Shown piece after piece: positions 1-7,842 of a stretch of DNA of 20,406 nucleotides. The notes below the pieces were generated by a model, which saw nothing but the letters and a program-made list of their open reading frames with translations, was not told the DNA's origin and made no database searches. Made by a program: the position numbers and the translations under genes. The DNA comes from JAGLCW01 sp964422555 (GTDB lineage: Bacteria > Caldisericota > Caldisericia > UBA6126), in NCBI GenBank assembly GCA_964422555.1, contig CAYRBR010000025.1, positions 1 through 20,406 on the forward strand, read 5' to 3'. Each line of letters starts with the position of its first letter. Position 1 is the stretch's first letter.

Positions 1-9
1 GGTTGTGTC

Positions 10-3000
10 TCATAAAATAGTTATCAAAAACTCTCCCAAAAGGGAGTATAGCTGTATCTTTTTGTTTTCGGTTAGAACAAAGATTCTTCCATTGTTAATT
101 TGCAAATCGATTCCCTTATCAAGCCCGAGTGAAAAATGAAACACTTTGCGACCAGTACAGATATCAATTGCCACAATCGAGTGATGACTATCAAGAATAT
201 AAACAAGATCTCCATTCACTTCAAAATCCACAACAGAATTAAATTGACGATAAGGTGTAACAAAAGAACTATACAGTACTGGTTGTATTGTTCTAATTTT
301 CTCACTTCTACCAGTTGGATCAAATAGGTACAACTGATTACATGAGTGGAACAAAATCTGATCTTTGTAAAACCGGAATTTAGCTCGAGTAGGTTGATAA
401 TTATCCGCCCGAAATGAAGTGGGATGCATTTCTCTGATTAATCCCTCAGGATAAGGAATATAAGAAAACTCATCAGGCTTTGATAAAGAGGAGCAGAAAA
501 ACCCATTTATTGTACTAACCCAAATTTCTTCCTGTTTCACTTCAAACGATGTAGGGAAAACTGGAGCAGATAATGCTTCACCGAAAAAGCTTGTAGAAAT
601 ATCCTTTAGGCCTTCATCTTTTGTTCCGGTAGAAGAAGGATGTATTGCTTTTTCTCGTTGTTCCTGTAGCACACCCTCAAAATACGACAAAATATCCAGA
701 AAGAAAGTATAAGAATCATCAAAACTGTTAAAAGAAGTCTTATTAAAAAAACTTGTATAAAGAAATCGATTTTGATATCGAATAAAACTGGTTAGACCAT
801 TGTGAGACAAACCAGCTATCGATGCATTATCATGTAGAAGAACCCGATCCCATGTTTTTTGCAACGCAACAATCCCTGTTTTCGAAACCAGCTTGTATTC
901 TGATTTAAAAAATTGATCGTATCCTTCCATCATAGAAAACATAGATCCTGAATCTTCATCTAGCTGTACTGCTCTTAGTGACTCATTGATATCCACTCCG
1001 AAATACGTTTGTAGCAGTTTTGTAGTTTCTCTATTTTCATTAGAATATCCAAAGGGCATGATCCCGAAAACTAGTCCCCCATTTTCCTCAAAAGAAACTA
1101 ATTCATGAAGTAATGCCAAAGCTGAATTTGAATGAAATGAATTTGCATATAGCACAATTACATCAAATTGTAATCGATCGAATGTTGTATGACCCGTTAA
1201 ATCTTTACCAAAAGGAAGAACGCTGAGAGAAATATTCTTTGAACGCTTAGAAAGATCTTTATTTATGCTCTGCATCAAAAATTCATTCTCTAAAAAATCC
1301 TGGTTACTACAATCTTCTGAACATAACACCCCTACTCGTAAAATTGGATCAGGAATAACCGTAATCGTTTCCTGTACATATGAATTACAATGAGAGCTAG
1401 CCAAGGTAAAAACAGCTTTTTTCTCTCCCATATCAAGAGAAGAGTAAGAACAATAAAAATCCCTGTAATTTCCAGGTGGGATAGACGAGAATATTGTATT
1501 GGCAACCTGTTCTCCATCTATCACAACAGATACTTCAATGTTTTCCTCTACACTATATCCATTGTTCGATATCATCAAGTGATACTCTTTTTCTTCTCCC
1601 GAGGAAAGCAAACAAGCGTCTATCTCTGGGGTTAAAGATAGATCATGTGGCTTAGCTCCTCGCAGATAATAGCGTAACTCTTTGTTCAGGTCTGTTTCAA
1701 ATCGAAGAATATAATCACTTTTTTCGGGGGCAGGAAATGTAACATAGAAATGTTCTACTCCTTCTATTGACCCATCCGAAGAAGTAATTTTTTTCTGAAA
1801 TACAATATCGTTTGCATTTATATCAAACATAGAAAGAATGACAAACTCCGAATCAGACTCCATTTGTAAATGTATTGCTTCTTTTGTTGAGTATAAAGGA
1901 ATACCAGAAGACTCAAACCTCTTCTCATCTGTTTTTGAAACAATCGGAAGTGGACATTCGCAACCACTTTCAATTGTAGACATAGAATTACAGGTTGTGG
2001 GATCCCCCAAATAGACAAATCCGAAAAGGGTTTTCAAATAGGGATCGCTAGAATCAGAATGGGTGTGGTTAATATACTGGTTAAATGCATCTGTTACTGC
2101 TTTTCCAATCGTATTATTATCACCTTGTGACAGAGATACAAACAAAGACTCTATTAATGCCTCACTATAAAAGAGCTTTTCAACAGTGGGAAATCCTTCT
2201 TTAATTGAATAATCCCATCCACACCAGCTATCTCGAGTGCACCCAAAGTAAGAACTAAAACCAATGTCTGAACTAATCAAATTCTGAGAAAAAGAATCCC
2301 CATCATCCGTAACAATGCTCTGGTCATAAGAACCATTCCCACAGCTTTCACTAATCAACAAGCCTTGTTGTTTGGTTGCATAAATAGAAGCTGTTTCATC
2401 AATAATTAATTTGTCATCCTCCAAAAACAAGTCTTTTCCGTCTCCATGACCAAATATCCAGGAATAAGGATAACTTGTTTTCTCCAGAGAAGACATAATA
2501 TCTTCGTTGTTGTAATTATTATCGGTAGTAAATAATTTTGTTGTCAATAGAGAAGGAATAATATCCCGATTAACTAAATGTAATTGAGTTAATTCAGCAA
2601 AAAAAGAGTCGGATGGAAAGGGATCTCCTCCTGCAATAAGCACTCCCTGGTGCGCATTACGGGCAAAAACCTTATTGGATTCTTCTATATTGTTTAGCAT
2701 TTTATCGGCTTGTTCAGGTGTATTACAGGGGATTCGACCAACCGAGATTGTGGGAATAACAAATGTTTCACTACTGGAAATATCTGCATAAAAAATATCT
2801 GTTGGAATCCACTTCTGGTAATCTGTTTCGTTCTGCTCAGAGTAAACATAATATGAGGGGGGGATAATGGAAGCATCTCCCAGAATAGTTACGTATGAGA
2901 TTGGTTTTCGTTTGCTATGCTCTGTAATACACTTTCTTATTCGATAAGCAAACGAGGAATCGTAATATTGCAAAAAGGAAGTGTCGACATCTTCAAAACC

Positions 3001-3807
3001 AAGAATTCCTTTTGGTAGTACGGGTTTCAATTCAGTAAAATGATCAAGATCAGATTGAAATACAATGGTCGATTCAATTCCATTTTTATTCTGAATGCTC
3101 TGTAATCTTTCTGCTTCTTCATGAAATGTATCATCTGTAATGATTAAGCCATATTCATCTTGATTTCCCTGGGTTCGATTTAATCTTGTAGTTATTCTTG
3201 CACAGCAAGGTGCAAAACAAACAGCAAAGTTAAACTCGGTAATGCATTCCGCTTGATATTCGCTGATATACACTACAGGAAATAGCGTAATCATTGCGAT
3301 ATTCGAAGAACCTGTTGGGATAGAAGTCTTGAAATAACAAGAGGGGTACTGACTAAGTTTTTTAGAAAAAGGAATTGTGTTGGAAACATTCCCTAAACTG
3401 TGTTTTGCAGAATAAAGAGAATCTTTTGGAATGTCCCATGAAGAAGCATCTAACTTCACTATCTTGGAAGATATAGATTCTAAATGAATAGAATGAATGC
3501 TAAAATTTTCGGGAACAGCTATCTGGTGCTCTTGAAACCACAACAGAGGTTTCCCTGGATAAGCAATATTCTGGCAGGCTGGGATACTAAGAGCAGATGT
3601 TTCTTGGAATGTTGAAAGCTGATGAGGAGAAAAAGAATACACAATCTCTTTTGTTTGAAGCAATCTAGTAGTATCGTTCAATAGAACCGATTCCAGAGGT
3701 TGATACTCTTTTGATAACACTCTGGGTGGTAGGAGCATAGATATAACGGAAAAAACAAGCAAAACAATACAAGAAACCTGAATCGGGTGTTTTCTGTTCT
3801 TTTTCAA
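10..3807 (-). CDS. Secreted C25-family (gingipain-type) cysteine peptidase, multidomain
   Basis: Predicted exported cysteine endopeptidase of 1265 residues. The chosen start is a TTG at 3807: a GGAGG sits 6 bases upstream, and starting there gives a classic signal peptide (MKKNRKH, then a hydrophobic stretch to about residue 32). The longer frame from another TTG at 3849 lacks this. The C25 catalytic domain spans about residues 215-620. It contains ILGDASIIPP, TDIFYAD, VGRIP, the catalytic His motif IFGHGDG (His454) and the catalytic Cys motif SESCGNG (Cys489); this His-Cys spacing matches gingipains. Beyond it I see a CARDB-like beta domain (about 720-817), a Rossmann/GATase-like segment beginning RVGVLC (about 820-950) and beta-propeller-like repeats at the end (about 1130-1265, for example LVYILDSHHSIVAIDICTG). 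There is no obvious C-terminal sorting domain or membrane anchor. It lies 51 bp downstream of the UPF0316 gene and is probably co-transcribed. The family call is firm; substrate and activation are unknown. Confidence 0.88.
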   Translation of the reverse strand: MKKNRKHPIQVSCIVLLVFSVISMLLPPRVLSKEYQPLESVLLNDTTRLLQTKEIVYSFSPHQLSTFQETSALSIPACQNIAYPGKPLLWFQEHQIAVPENFSIHSIHLESISSKIVKLDASSWDIPKDSLYSAKHSLGNVSNTIPFSKKLSQYPSCYFKTSIPTGSSNIAMITLFPVVYISEYQAECITEFNFAVCFAPCCARITTRLNRTQGNQDEYGLIITDDTFHEEAERLQSIQNKNGIESTIVFQSDLDHFTELKPVLPKGILGFEDVDTSFLQYYDSSFAYRIRKCITEHSKRKPISYVTILGDASIIPPSYYVYSEQNETDYQKWIPTDIFYADISSSETFVIPTISVGRIPCNTPEQADKMLNNIEESNKVFARNAHQGVLIAGGDPFPSDSFFAELTQLHLVNRDIIPSLLTTKLFTTDNNYNNEDIMSSLEKTSYPYSWIFGHGDGKDLFLEDDKLIIDETASIYATKQQGLLISESCGNGSYDQSIVTDDGDSFSQNLISSDIGFSSYFGCTRDSWCGWDYSIKEGFPTVEKLFYSEALIESLFVSLSQGDNNTIGKAVTDAFNQYINHTHSDSSDPYLKTLFGFVYLGDPTTCNSMSTIESGCECPLPIVSKTDEKRFESSGIPLYSTKEAIHLQMESDSEFVILSMFDINANDIVFQKKITSSDGSIEGVEHFYVTFPAPEKSDYILRFETDLNKELRYYLRGAKPHDLSLTPEIDACLLSSGEEKEYHLMISNNGYSVEENIEVSVVIDGEQVANTIFSSIPPGNYRDFYCSYSSLDMGEKKAVFTLASSHCNSYVQETITVIPDPILRVGVLCSEDCSNQDFLENEFLMQSINKDLSKRSKNISLSVLPFGKDLTGHTTFDRLQFDVIVLYANSFHSNSALALLHELVSFEENGGLVFGIMPFGYSNENRETTKLLQTYFGVDINESLRAVQLDEDSGSMFSMMEGYDQFFKSEYKLVSKTGIVALQKTWDRVLLHDNASIAGLSHNGLTSFIRYQNRFLYTSFFNKTSFNSFDDSYTFFLDILSYFEGVLQEQREKAIHPSSTGTKDEGLKDISTSFFGEALSAPVFPTSFEVKQEEIWVSTINGFFCSSLSKPDEFSYIPYPEGLIREMHPTSFRADNYQPTRAKFRFYKDQILFHSCNQLYLFDPTGRSEKIRTIQPVLYSSFVTPYRQFNSVVDFEVNGDLVYILDSHHSIVAIDICTGRKVFHFSLGLDKGIDLQINNGRIFVLTENKKIQLYSLLGEFLITIL

Positions 3808-3858
3808 GCTATGCCTCCATACAGTAATTATATGAATGCATACAGGCAATGAAATAGC

Positions 3859-4440
3859 TTACTTCGATTTTCGTGTGAAACGAAGTCGTTCACTTTTTCG
3901 GATCTTTCCTTTAGGGGTAAAAATCCCCATGTTGGCATATTTGACTTCATGGATCAAATAAAAAGCTTTTGGATCAAATGTAGTAATACATTTTTTAACT
4001 AATTTTAACTGACTTCGTTTTACCACAGAATATAAAATTTGAACTCCTCCCTTCACTCCTTCTGCTCGAACTCGTGTTACCCCCACATTCGCTACTTCCA
4101 AACTTCTTATAAGGGGAGTAACGTCCAATGGAGATATTACTTGAACAAGAACCTTTCCATACGCCAACCGTTCTTCTATGATCATCCCCAAATAGGTTCC
4201 TGAAGCAAAACCCGCACAATAAGCGATATAGCAAACGGGATTCGACAAATTCTTGATAATCTCGGTTACCGCAAGAAGCCAAATCAGTATTTCAAAAAAA
4301 GCGATAAATGCAGCCCAGATTTTAACTCCTTTGGAAAGAAATAGAATTCGGATCGTTCCCATACTTACATCTACGACTCGGGCAACAAAAATCAAAAGTG
4401 GTAGAAATACCCATGCAAACCAATCAAATCCAGTAAACAT
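3859..4440 (-). CDS. UPF0316 / DUF5698-DUF2179 membrane protein
   Basis: A 193-residue protein matching the UPF0316 family in length and order. The N-terminal half carries about three hydrophobic helices (roughly residues 8-28, 36-56 and 64-82), including ARVVDVSMGTIRILF and AGFASGTYLGMIIEERLA. A soluble C-terminal DUF2179 domain follows (TRVRAEGVKGGVQILY, ending near YANMGIF). Biochemical function is not established for the family; DUF2179 also occurs at the end of YitT-type membrane proteins and may be a ligand-sensing module. The start is well supported: GGAGG lies about 5 bases before the ATG. It is the promoter-proximal gene of a minus-strand pair with the C25 peptidase and is divergent from the PHP phosphatase across 76 bp. 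Confidence 0.88.
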   Translation of the reverse strand: MFTGFDWFAWVFLPLLIFVARVVDVSMGTIRILFLSKGVKIWAAFIAFFEILIWLLAVTEIIKNLSNPVCYIAYCAGFASGTYLGMIIEERLAYGKVLVQVISPLDVTPLIRSLEVANVGVTRVRAEGVKGGVQILYSVVKRSQLKLVKKCITTFDPKAFYLIHEVKYANMGIFTPKGKIRKSERLRFTRKSK

Positions 4441-4472
4441 ATTTCCTCCAAAAGAAAATGCTTAAACTTAAA

Positions 4473-4478
4473 ATTATA
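4473..4478 (-). promoter_or_regulatory. Probable -10 box for the UPF0316/C25 unit
   Basis: A perfect TATAAT reads on the minus strand, with the start codon about 33 bases downstream and GGAGG between them. No good -35 is visible at 16-18 bp; a poor TTTCAG is the nearest. It abuts the -35 of the divergent forward promoter (4479-4484), so the two promoters would compete for polymerase. Confidence 0.4.
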
Positions 4479-4508
4479 TTAACACAAATTAACCTGAAAT
4501 CATATAGT
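4479..4508 (+). promoter_or_regulatory. Sigma-70-type promoter for the PHP phosphatase, predicted leaderless
   Basis: TTAACA (4479-4484), an 18-bp spacer and TATAGT (4503-4508) form a good vegetative promoter. The expected transcription start is near 4514-4516, immediately before the ATG at 4517. No Shine-Dalgarno sequence is present, and an in-frame TAA at 4511-4513 excludes any longer protein. The mRNA should therefore be leaderless or nearly so. Confidence 0.6.
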
Positions 4509-4516
4509 ATTAAACC

Positions 4517-5308
4517 ATGGATAAAAAAATTGATTTACATATTCATTCAAACTGGTCTTTAGACAGTTCTCTATCGATGAAAGATGCAATTTCAGAAGCA
4601 ACTCACAAAAACTGTTCGATTATTTCTTTTACTGAACATCTAGATGTGGGATTTCCTTTTCTTTACAGTCCTGTTATTAATATTCCATCTCATATTTTTT
4701 CCATAAAAAAGTTTCAACTTTCAACTCCCCTGCAAATCTTAACTGGGATTGAAACTGGAATCACTGAAGCCAATCTAAAAGAAACAGAGGGTATTGTTAA
4801 GCATTATCCCTTTGATCTTATTATTGCCTCTGCTCACTGTAACAATGAAGTTTCATTCTGCAGTATAGAAGCACGAAAAAAATATGGGGACAAACTGGTT
4901 GAAGTATATCTGAAACACGTGCTGTTTATAATCAAGAATTATTCAGCTTTCCACACTCTGGCTCATTTTGATTATCTTTTACGGTATCACCCAATTTCGA
5001 ACAAGAAATTCTTATCCCACACTTCGCTTATTGACGAAATACTGGGGAACATAATAGAAAAGAACAAAGCGATTGAGATCAATACAAAAGGATATGCAAC
5101 ACTATTCCATACACATCCACAGAATTTGTTTATTCAACGGTACAGAAATCTTGGTGGGACAAGAGTTACATTTGGAAGTGATGCCCATTCGGTTGGTTCT
5201 GTTGGATTGCATTACTCTGAAGCAAAAAAAATGTTGCGAGAATCGAATATTTATCACTTTTCGTACCCAACCAGAAATGGTTGGGAGTATTTTATTGAGA
5301 AGAAGTAA
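4517..5308 (+). CDS. PHP-domain phosphatase, histidinol-phosphatase (HisK/HisJ-like)
   Basis: A 263-residue PHP-superfamily metal-dependent phosphoesterase of the HisJ/HisK type, which dephosphorylates L-histidinol phosphate in histidine synthesis. Metal-binding motifs are in the expected order: DLHIHS near the N terminus (His8, His10), FTEHLD (Glu40-His41), SAHCNN, LAHFDYLLRY, EINTKG and FGSDAHSVGSVG near the C terminus. Length agrees with the Bacillus enzyme (about 268). No other his gene is in the window, so a different sugar-phosphate or nucleotide substrate is possible. The start is fixed by an upstream in-frame TAA at 4511 and by DLHIHS lying only a few residues in. There is no ribosome binding site (see promoter entry). 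Its last 17 bp overlap the 3' end of the convergent lipid-kinase gene. Confidence 0.85.
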   Translation: MDKKIDLHIHSNWSLDSSLSMKDAISEATHKNCSIISFTEHLDVGFPFLYSPVINIPSHIFSIKKFQLSTPLQILTGIETGITEANLKETEGIVKHYPFDLIIASAHCNNEVSFCSIEARKKYGDKLVEVYLKHVLFIIKNYSAFHTLAHFDYLLRYHPISNKKFLSHTSLIDEILGNIIEKNKAIEINTKGYATLFHTHPQNLFIQRYRNLGGTRVTFGSDAHSVGSVGLHYSEAKKMLRESNIYHFSYPTRNGWEYFIEKK

Positions 5309-6173
5309 TGGAAGGTACCAGGATATTGATTTCCTTTGATCCTATTGAATAGGAGGCAGGAACATTTGTTAGGTAATCTCCATCAGCATAAATAGAACCT
5401 TTTCCTAGTATTTGAATAGTTCTAACTTGTTTATATATTACTTCTTTTAGATGTAAGTGCTGACCCTTCATTAGCTTCAATAACTTGCCAATTAATGTAA
5501 AACGATTCAAATTCTTTACAACACAGACATCTAATAAACCATCAGTTCGATCAGCTTTGGGAGTAATTAGCATTCCACCCCCATACCGATCTCCATGCCC
5601 AACTGCCACCAACAAGTACTTTCCTTCCATTTGTATATCATCCAAATACAATTTCATATACGGGGTTTGAAAAGAAAAGCAAGCAAGGAGTACTGCTATA
5701 ACATATATAACTGTGTTGCCTCTTAAAAAAGAGGGAAAACTATTGGCAATTTTATTTACATACGTATCAAATCCACAACAGGCAACTCCAAAATAGTAAT
5801 GCTGGTTTACTTTTGCTAATGGTATGCTCTGTTTAACTCCATGAAGGATTGTGTTAATAGCATTGTGCAAATAAATTCCAAGAGAGGCAGCAATATCATT
5901 TCCACTTCCACATGGATAAATAGCTATCGAAGCGGAAGAAGATAACTGACCTTGAAGAATCTCGTTGAATGTACCATCTCCTCCAAGTGAAATGATGGTA
6001 TCAGATTGTTTTGTGAATTGCTGAGCGATTTTTTTTGCATGCCCTGCATACTTTGTGAAAAAAAATCTACAGGGATAATTTGTTTCCCTTAGGGCTGTCT
6101 TTAAATGGGAGATATATTGAATATATCTCCCATTTCCAGCTACAGGATTTACAATGCAAATAAATTGATTCAT
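5292..6173 (-). CDS. Diacylglycerol/lipid kinase family protein (DagK/YegS-like)
   Basis: A 293-residue member of the DAGK/sphingosine-kinase-like family, which phosphorylates lipid hydroxyl groups with ATP on the inner face of the membrane. Visible motifs: VNPVAGNGRY at the N terminus, the nucleotide-binding LGGDGTFNEILQG, PCGSGNDIAASLG (usually P-x-G-T/S-GNDFA), CCGFDTYVNK, the C-terminal-domain motif TPKADRTDGLLDVCVV and the final ADGD. Length is normal for the family. The ATG directly follows the TAA of the cyclophilin gene with no spacer (TAA at 6174-6176, ATG at 6171-6173), so translation is probably coupled; a modest AAAGAG lies within the upstream coding sequence. It is the last gene of the OsmC-cyclophilin-kinase unit. 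The exact lipid substrate cannot be read from sequence. Confidence 0.9.
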   Translation of the reverse strand: MNQFICIVNPVAGNGRYIQYISHLKTALRETNYPCRFFFTKYAGHAKKIAQQFTKQSDTIISLGGDGTFNEILQGQLSSSASIAIYPCGSGNDIAASLGIYLHNAINTILHGVKQSIPLAKVNQHYYFGVACCGFDTYVNKIANSFPSFLRGNTVIYVIAVLLACFSFQTPYMKLYLDDIQMEGKYLLVAVGHGDRYGGGMLITPKADRTDGLLDVCVVKNLNRFTLIGKLLKLMKGQHLHLKEVIYKQVRTIQILGKGSIYADGDYLTNVPASYSIGSKEINILVPSITSSQ

Positions 6174-7223
6174 TTACTCTTTGATATATGCCTTTGTAAT
6201 AACAACATTGTCGTTAGGTTGATCGTAGGAATCTCTTGGCACATTTTGGATTTTCAGTGCAACATCCATCCCATCAATACATTCACCGAAAACAGTGTGT
6301 TTGCCATCTAACCATTTACATCCATCGTATTTAGTAACAATAAAAAATTGGGTTGTGTTAGTGTTTGCTCCAGCATTTGCCATAGCTAAAGCACCATATT
6401 TAATCGGTAAAGAAGGTAGGGTGTAGTCGTACTGATAACCTTGTCTTTCATTCTCTTGGATAATGGTGTTACTAACTCCTAAAATTTCTGGATTAATCTC
6501 ATCTTTAAAATTAGTTACAGAAGTTTCTTTGGGTACATTTTCTTCTGTAGCCATTCCACCTTGAATCATGAACTGTGGAATAACTCGGTGAAAAATAATA
6601 CCATCATAAAAACCGTCTTTGACAGAGTTAAGGAAATTTTCAGCGGTTAAAGGAGCAACCTTGGGATAAATTGCTAATTCCATGTTACCCATAGTTGTTT
6701 CAAATACTACAATTACTTTGTCTTTTTTTGCTTCTTCTTGTTTCATAGATAATGTTCCTTCATCGATAGGTTCTGGATCTTCCGAAGAAGATTTCTCGTT
6801 GTTTTCTTTTACTTTGTCAGCATATTCTTGTGCTTTCTTCTGCATTTCGTTAATATCATCCTGTGTAGCACGTTTGTATGTTAAAGCCTGCTCTTCCTGT
6901 TTTCCTTCAGGCCAGATAGACAGTGTGTCATCTTCAAATTTATACCCTAGGTTAACTGCTGGATTCCCTTCTAAGGAAATATCTAATCGACCCACTTCAG
7001 GTATCTCCCAGGTTCCCGTCATGTTCATGGTTTGAAGAGCATCAAAAATCCGAATTGATCCATCGTCTCTCATTTCCAAATTACCGGATCCTTCTAATGT
7101 CTCTATCCAAACACCTTGCATTGCTTTTGCATCTTGTTGTTCTTTTGTTAATGATTTACCACAGCTTGCTAATACTGTTGTCGATAAAACAATTACAATA
7201 ATTAATGATAATAGTCTTTTCAT
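6174..7223 (-). CDS. Cyclophilin-type peptidyl-prolyl isomerase lipoprotein
   Basis: A 349-residue exported lipoprotein. A hydrophobic signal peptide ends in the lipobox LASC with Cys21 as lipidation site. Residues about 35-125 form a small beta-rich domain (GVWIETLEGSGNLEMRDDG, later GTWEIPE) resembling the lipocalin-like domains often found on Gram-positive-type lipoproteins. A charged, Glu/Lys-rich linker follows (about 125-165). The cyclophilin domain runs from about 170 to the end, with catalytic residues in IIFHRVIPQFMIQGG (Arg213, Phe218, Met219, Gln221), NTTQFFIVT and WLDGKHTVFGECIDGMDV. It should catalyse proline cis-trans isomerisation and assist folding of exported proteins outside the membrane. 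A GGAG precedes the start. It sits 12 bp after the OsmC gene and directly abuts the lipid-kinase gene. Confidence 0.93.
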   Translation of the reverse strand: MKRLLSLIIVIVLSTTVLASCGKSLTKEQQDAKAMQGVWIETLEGSGNLEMRDDGSIRIFDALQTMNMTGTWEIPEVGRLDISLEGNPAVNLGYKFEDDTLSIWPEGKQEEQALTYKRATQDDINEMQKKAQEYADKVKENNEKSSSEDPEPIDEGTLSMKQEEAKKDKVIVVFETTMGNMELAIYPKVAPLTAENFLNSVKDGFYDGIIFHRVIPQFMIQGGMATEENVPKETSVTNFKDEINPEILGVSNTIIQENERQGYQYDYTLPSLPIKYGALAMANAGANTNTTQFFIVTKYDGCKWLDGKHTVFGECIDGMDVALKIQNVPRDSYDQPNDNVVITKAYIKE

Positions 7224-7235
7224 ATTTCTCCATTC

Positions 7236-7643
7236 TTAAGTTAAAATCTCGTAAGAAGAATTAATTATAACACAATCTTTTAAAGTGTTCCGAACCATAC
7301 AGTATTTTTCTTCTGACAAAGTAATGGCTCTTTTAACATCTTCTCCATTAATATTAGAACCTTTCACAAAATAAGTTACATGTATTTCTTCGATCCGTTT
7401 TGGAATCTCTTTTGAAACTTTTGAGTAACATTCTACATAAAACTCGTCCACAGCTACTCTTTTCTTCTGTAAAATACTTATCACGTCAAAAGCTGTACAG
7501 CCAATAAGACCAATGGATACAAGTTCGCTTGGAGTTATGTTCTCGTTAGGAGTAATTCCTAATGGAAATGAAAATCCATTTTTGCTGACCGCCTTAAAAT
7601 TTAAACCATCTTTCTGCCAGATTACTTTTGATTTGTTATTCAT
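7236..7643 (-). CDS. OsmC/Ohr family protein
   Basis: A 135-residue OsmC-like protein. Both family cysteines are present at normal spacing: Cys49 in LIGCTAFDVISIL and Cys115 in EEKYCMVRNTL. In characterised members they form the redox centre that reduces organic hydroperoxides, with lipoyl proteins among the known reductants. This shorter YhfA-like subgroup is less well characterised. The start is supported by a strong GGAGG 5-6 bases before the ATG. It is the first gene of a minus-strand unit with the cyclophilin and the lipid kinase, and is divergent from the TPP-riboswitch transcript. A lipoate ligase gene lies about 2.8 kb away, but no functional link can be shown. Confidence 0.9.
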   Translation of the reverse strand: MNNKSKVIWQKDGLNFKAVSKNGFSFPLGITPNENITPSELVSIGLIGCTAFDVISILQKKRVAVDEFYVECYSKVSKEIPKRIEEIHVTYFVKGSNINGEDVKRAITLSEEKYCMVRNTLKDCVIINSSYEILT

Positions 7644-7660
7644 ATCGTCCTCCTTTTTTC

Positions 7661-7666
7661 ATTATA
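7661..7666 (-). promoter_or_regulatory. Probable -10 box for the OsmC-cyclophilin-kinase operon
   Basis: Minus-strand TATAAT, preceded by TG directly, lies 17 bases upstream of the OsmC start codon, giving a leader of roughly 10-12 nt that just includes the GGAGG. No convincing -35 is seen (CAAACC at 17 bp is poor). Confidence 0.4.
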
Positions 7667-7686
7667 CAGATAAATAAAAAACTGGT

Positions 7687-7714
7687 TTGCTTTTTTCGCT
7701 TTAGAATTTATACT
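7687..7714 (+). promoter_or_regulatory. Candidate promoter for the thiXYZ transcript
   Basis: TTGCTT (7687-7692), 16 bp and TATACT (7709-7714) resemble a vegetative promoter, but its start near 7721 would cut into the riboswitch P1 strand. An alternative -10, TAGAAT at 7702-7707, would start RNA near 7714 and keep P1, but its -35 is poor. The true start matters for the switching model and cannot be decided by eye. Confidence 0.35.
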
Positions 7715-7715
7715 G

Positions 7716-7797
7716 TGGGTGGGGAGCCATTTAGGCTGAGAGGGAGCACGTCTCCGACCCTAAGACCTGATCCGGATAATACCGGCGTAGGGAACCA
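7716..7797 (+). ncRNA. TPP riboswitch aptamer (THI element)
   Basis: This leader matches the thiamine-pyrophosphate aptamer. GGGGAGCC is followed by a P2 stem (AGCC 7725-7728 with GGCT 7734-7737) and the invariant CTGAGA (7736-7741). A small GGAG/CTCC stem comes next, then ACCTGATC (7765-7772), a P5 stem made of CCGG (7772-7775) and CCGG (7782-7785) around ATAATA, and the conserved GCGTAGGGA (7785-7793). The P5 pairing differs from the common CTGG/CCAG but is preserved, as expected for a working RNA. P1 is short (GGT at 7718-7720 with ACC at 7794-7796). It lies immediately before thiXYZ and should repress it when TPP is abundant. Confidence 0.97.
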
Positions 7798-7800
7798 TAA

Positions 7801-7842
7801 AGCTCCTTTTCATAGTATCCCCGTTTAAAGAAACTATGAAAA
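7801..7842 (+). promoter_or_regulatory. Riboswitch expression platform: start-codon-sequestering hairpin
   Basis: TTTTCATAGT (7807-7816) and ACTATGAAAA (7833-7842) are perfect 10-bp complements. The right arm contains the thiX start codon (7836-7838), and the weak AAAG ribosome site (7827-7830) lies in the 16-nt loop. The left arm plus the preceding GCTCC (7802-7806) can instead pair with 7710-7727, which includes the aptamer's 5' strand. No intrinsic terminator is seen, so control is inferred to act on translation initiation. Confidence 0.75.
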
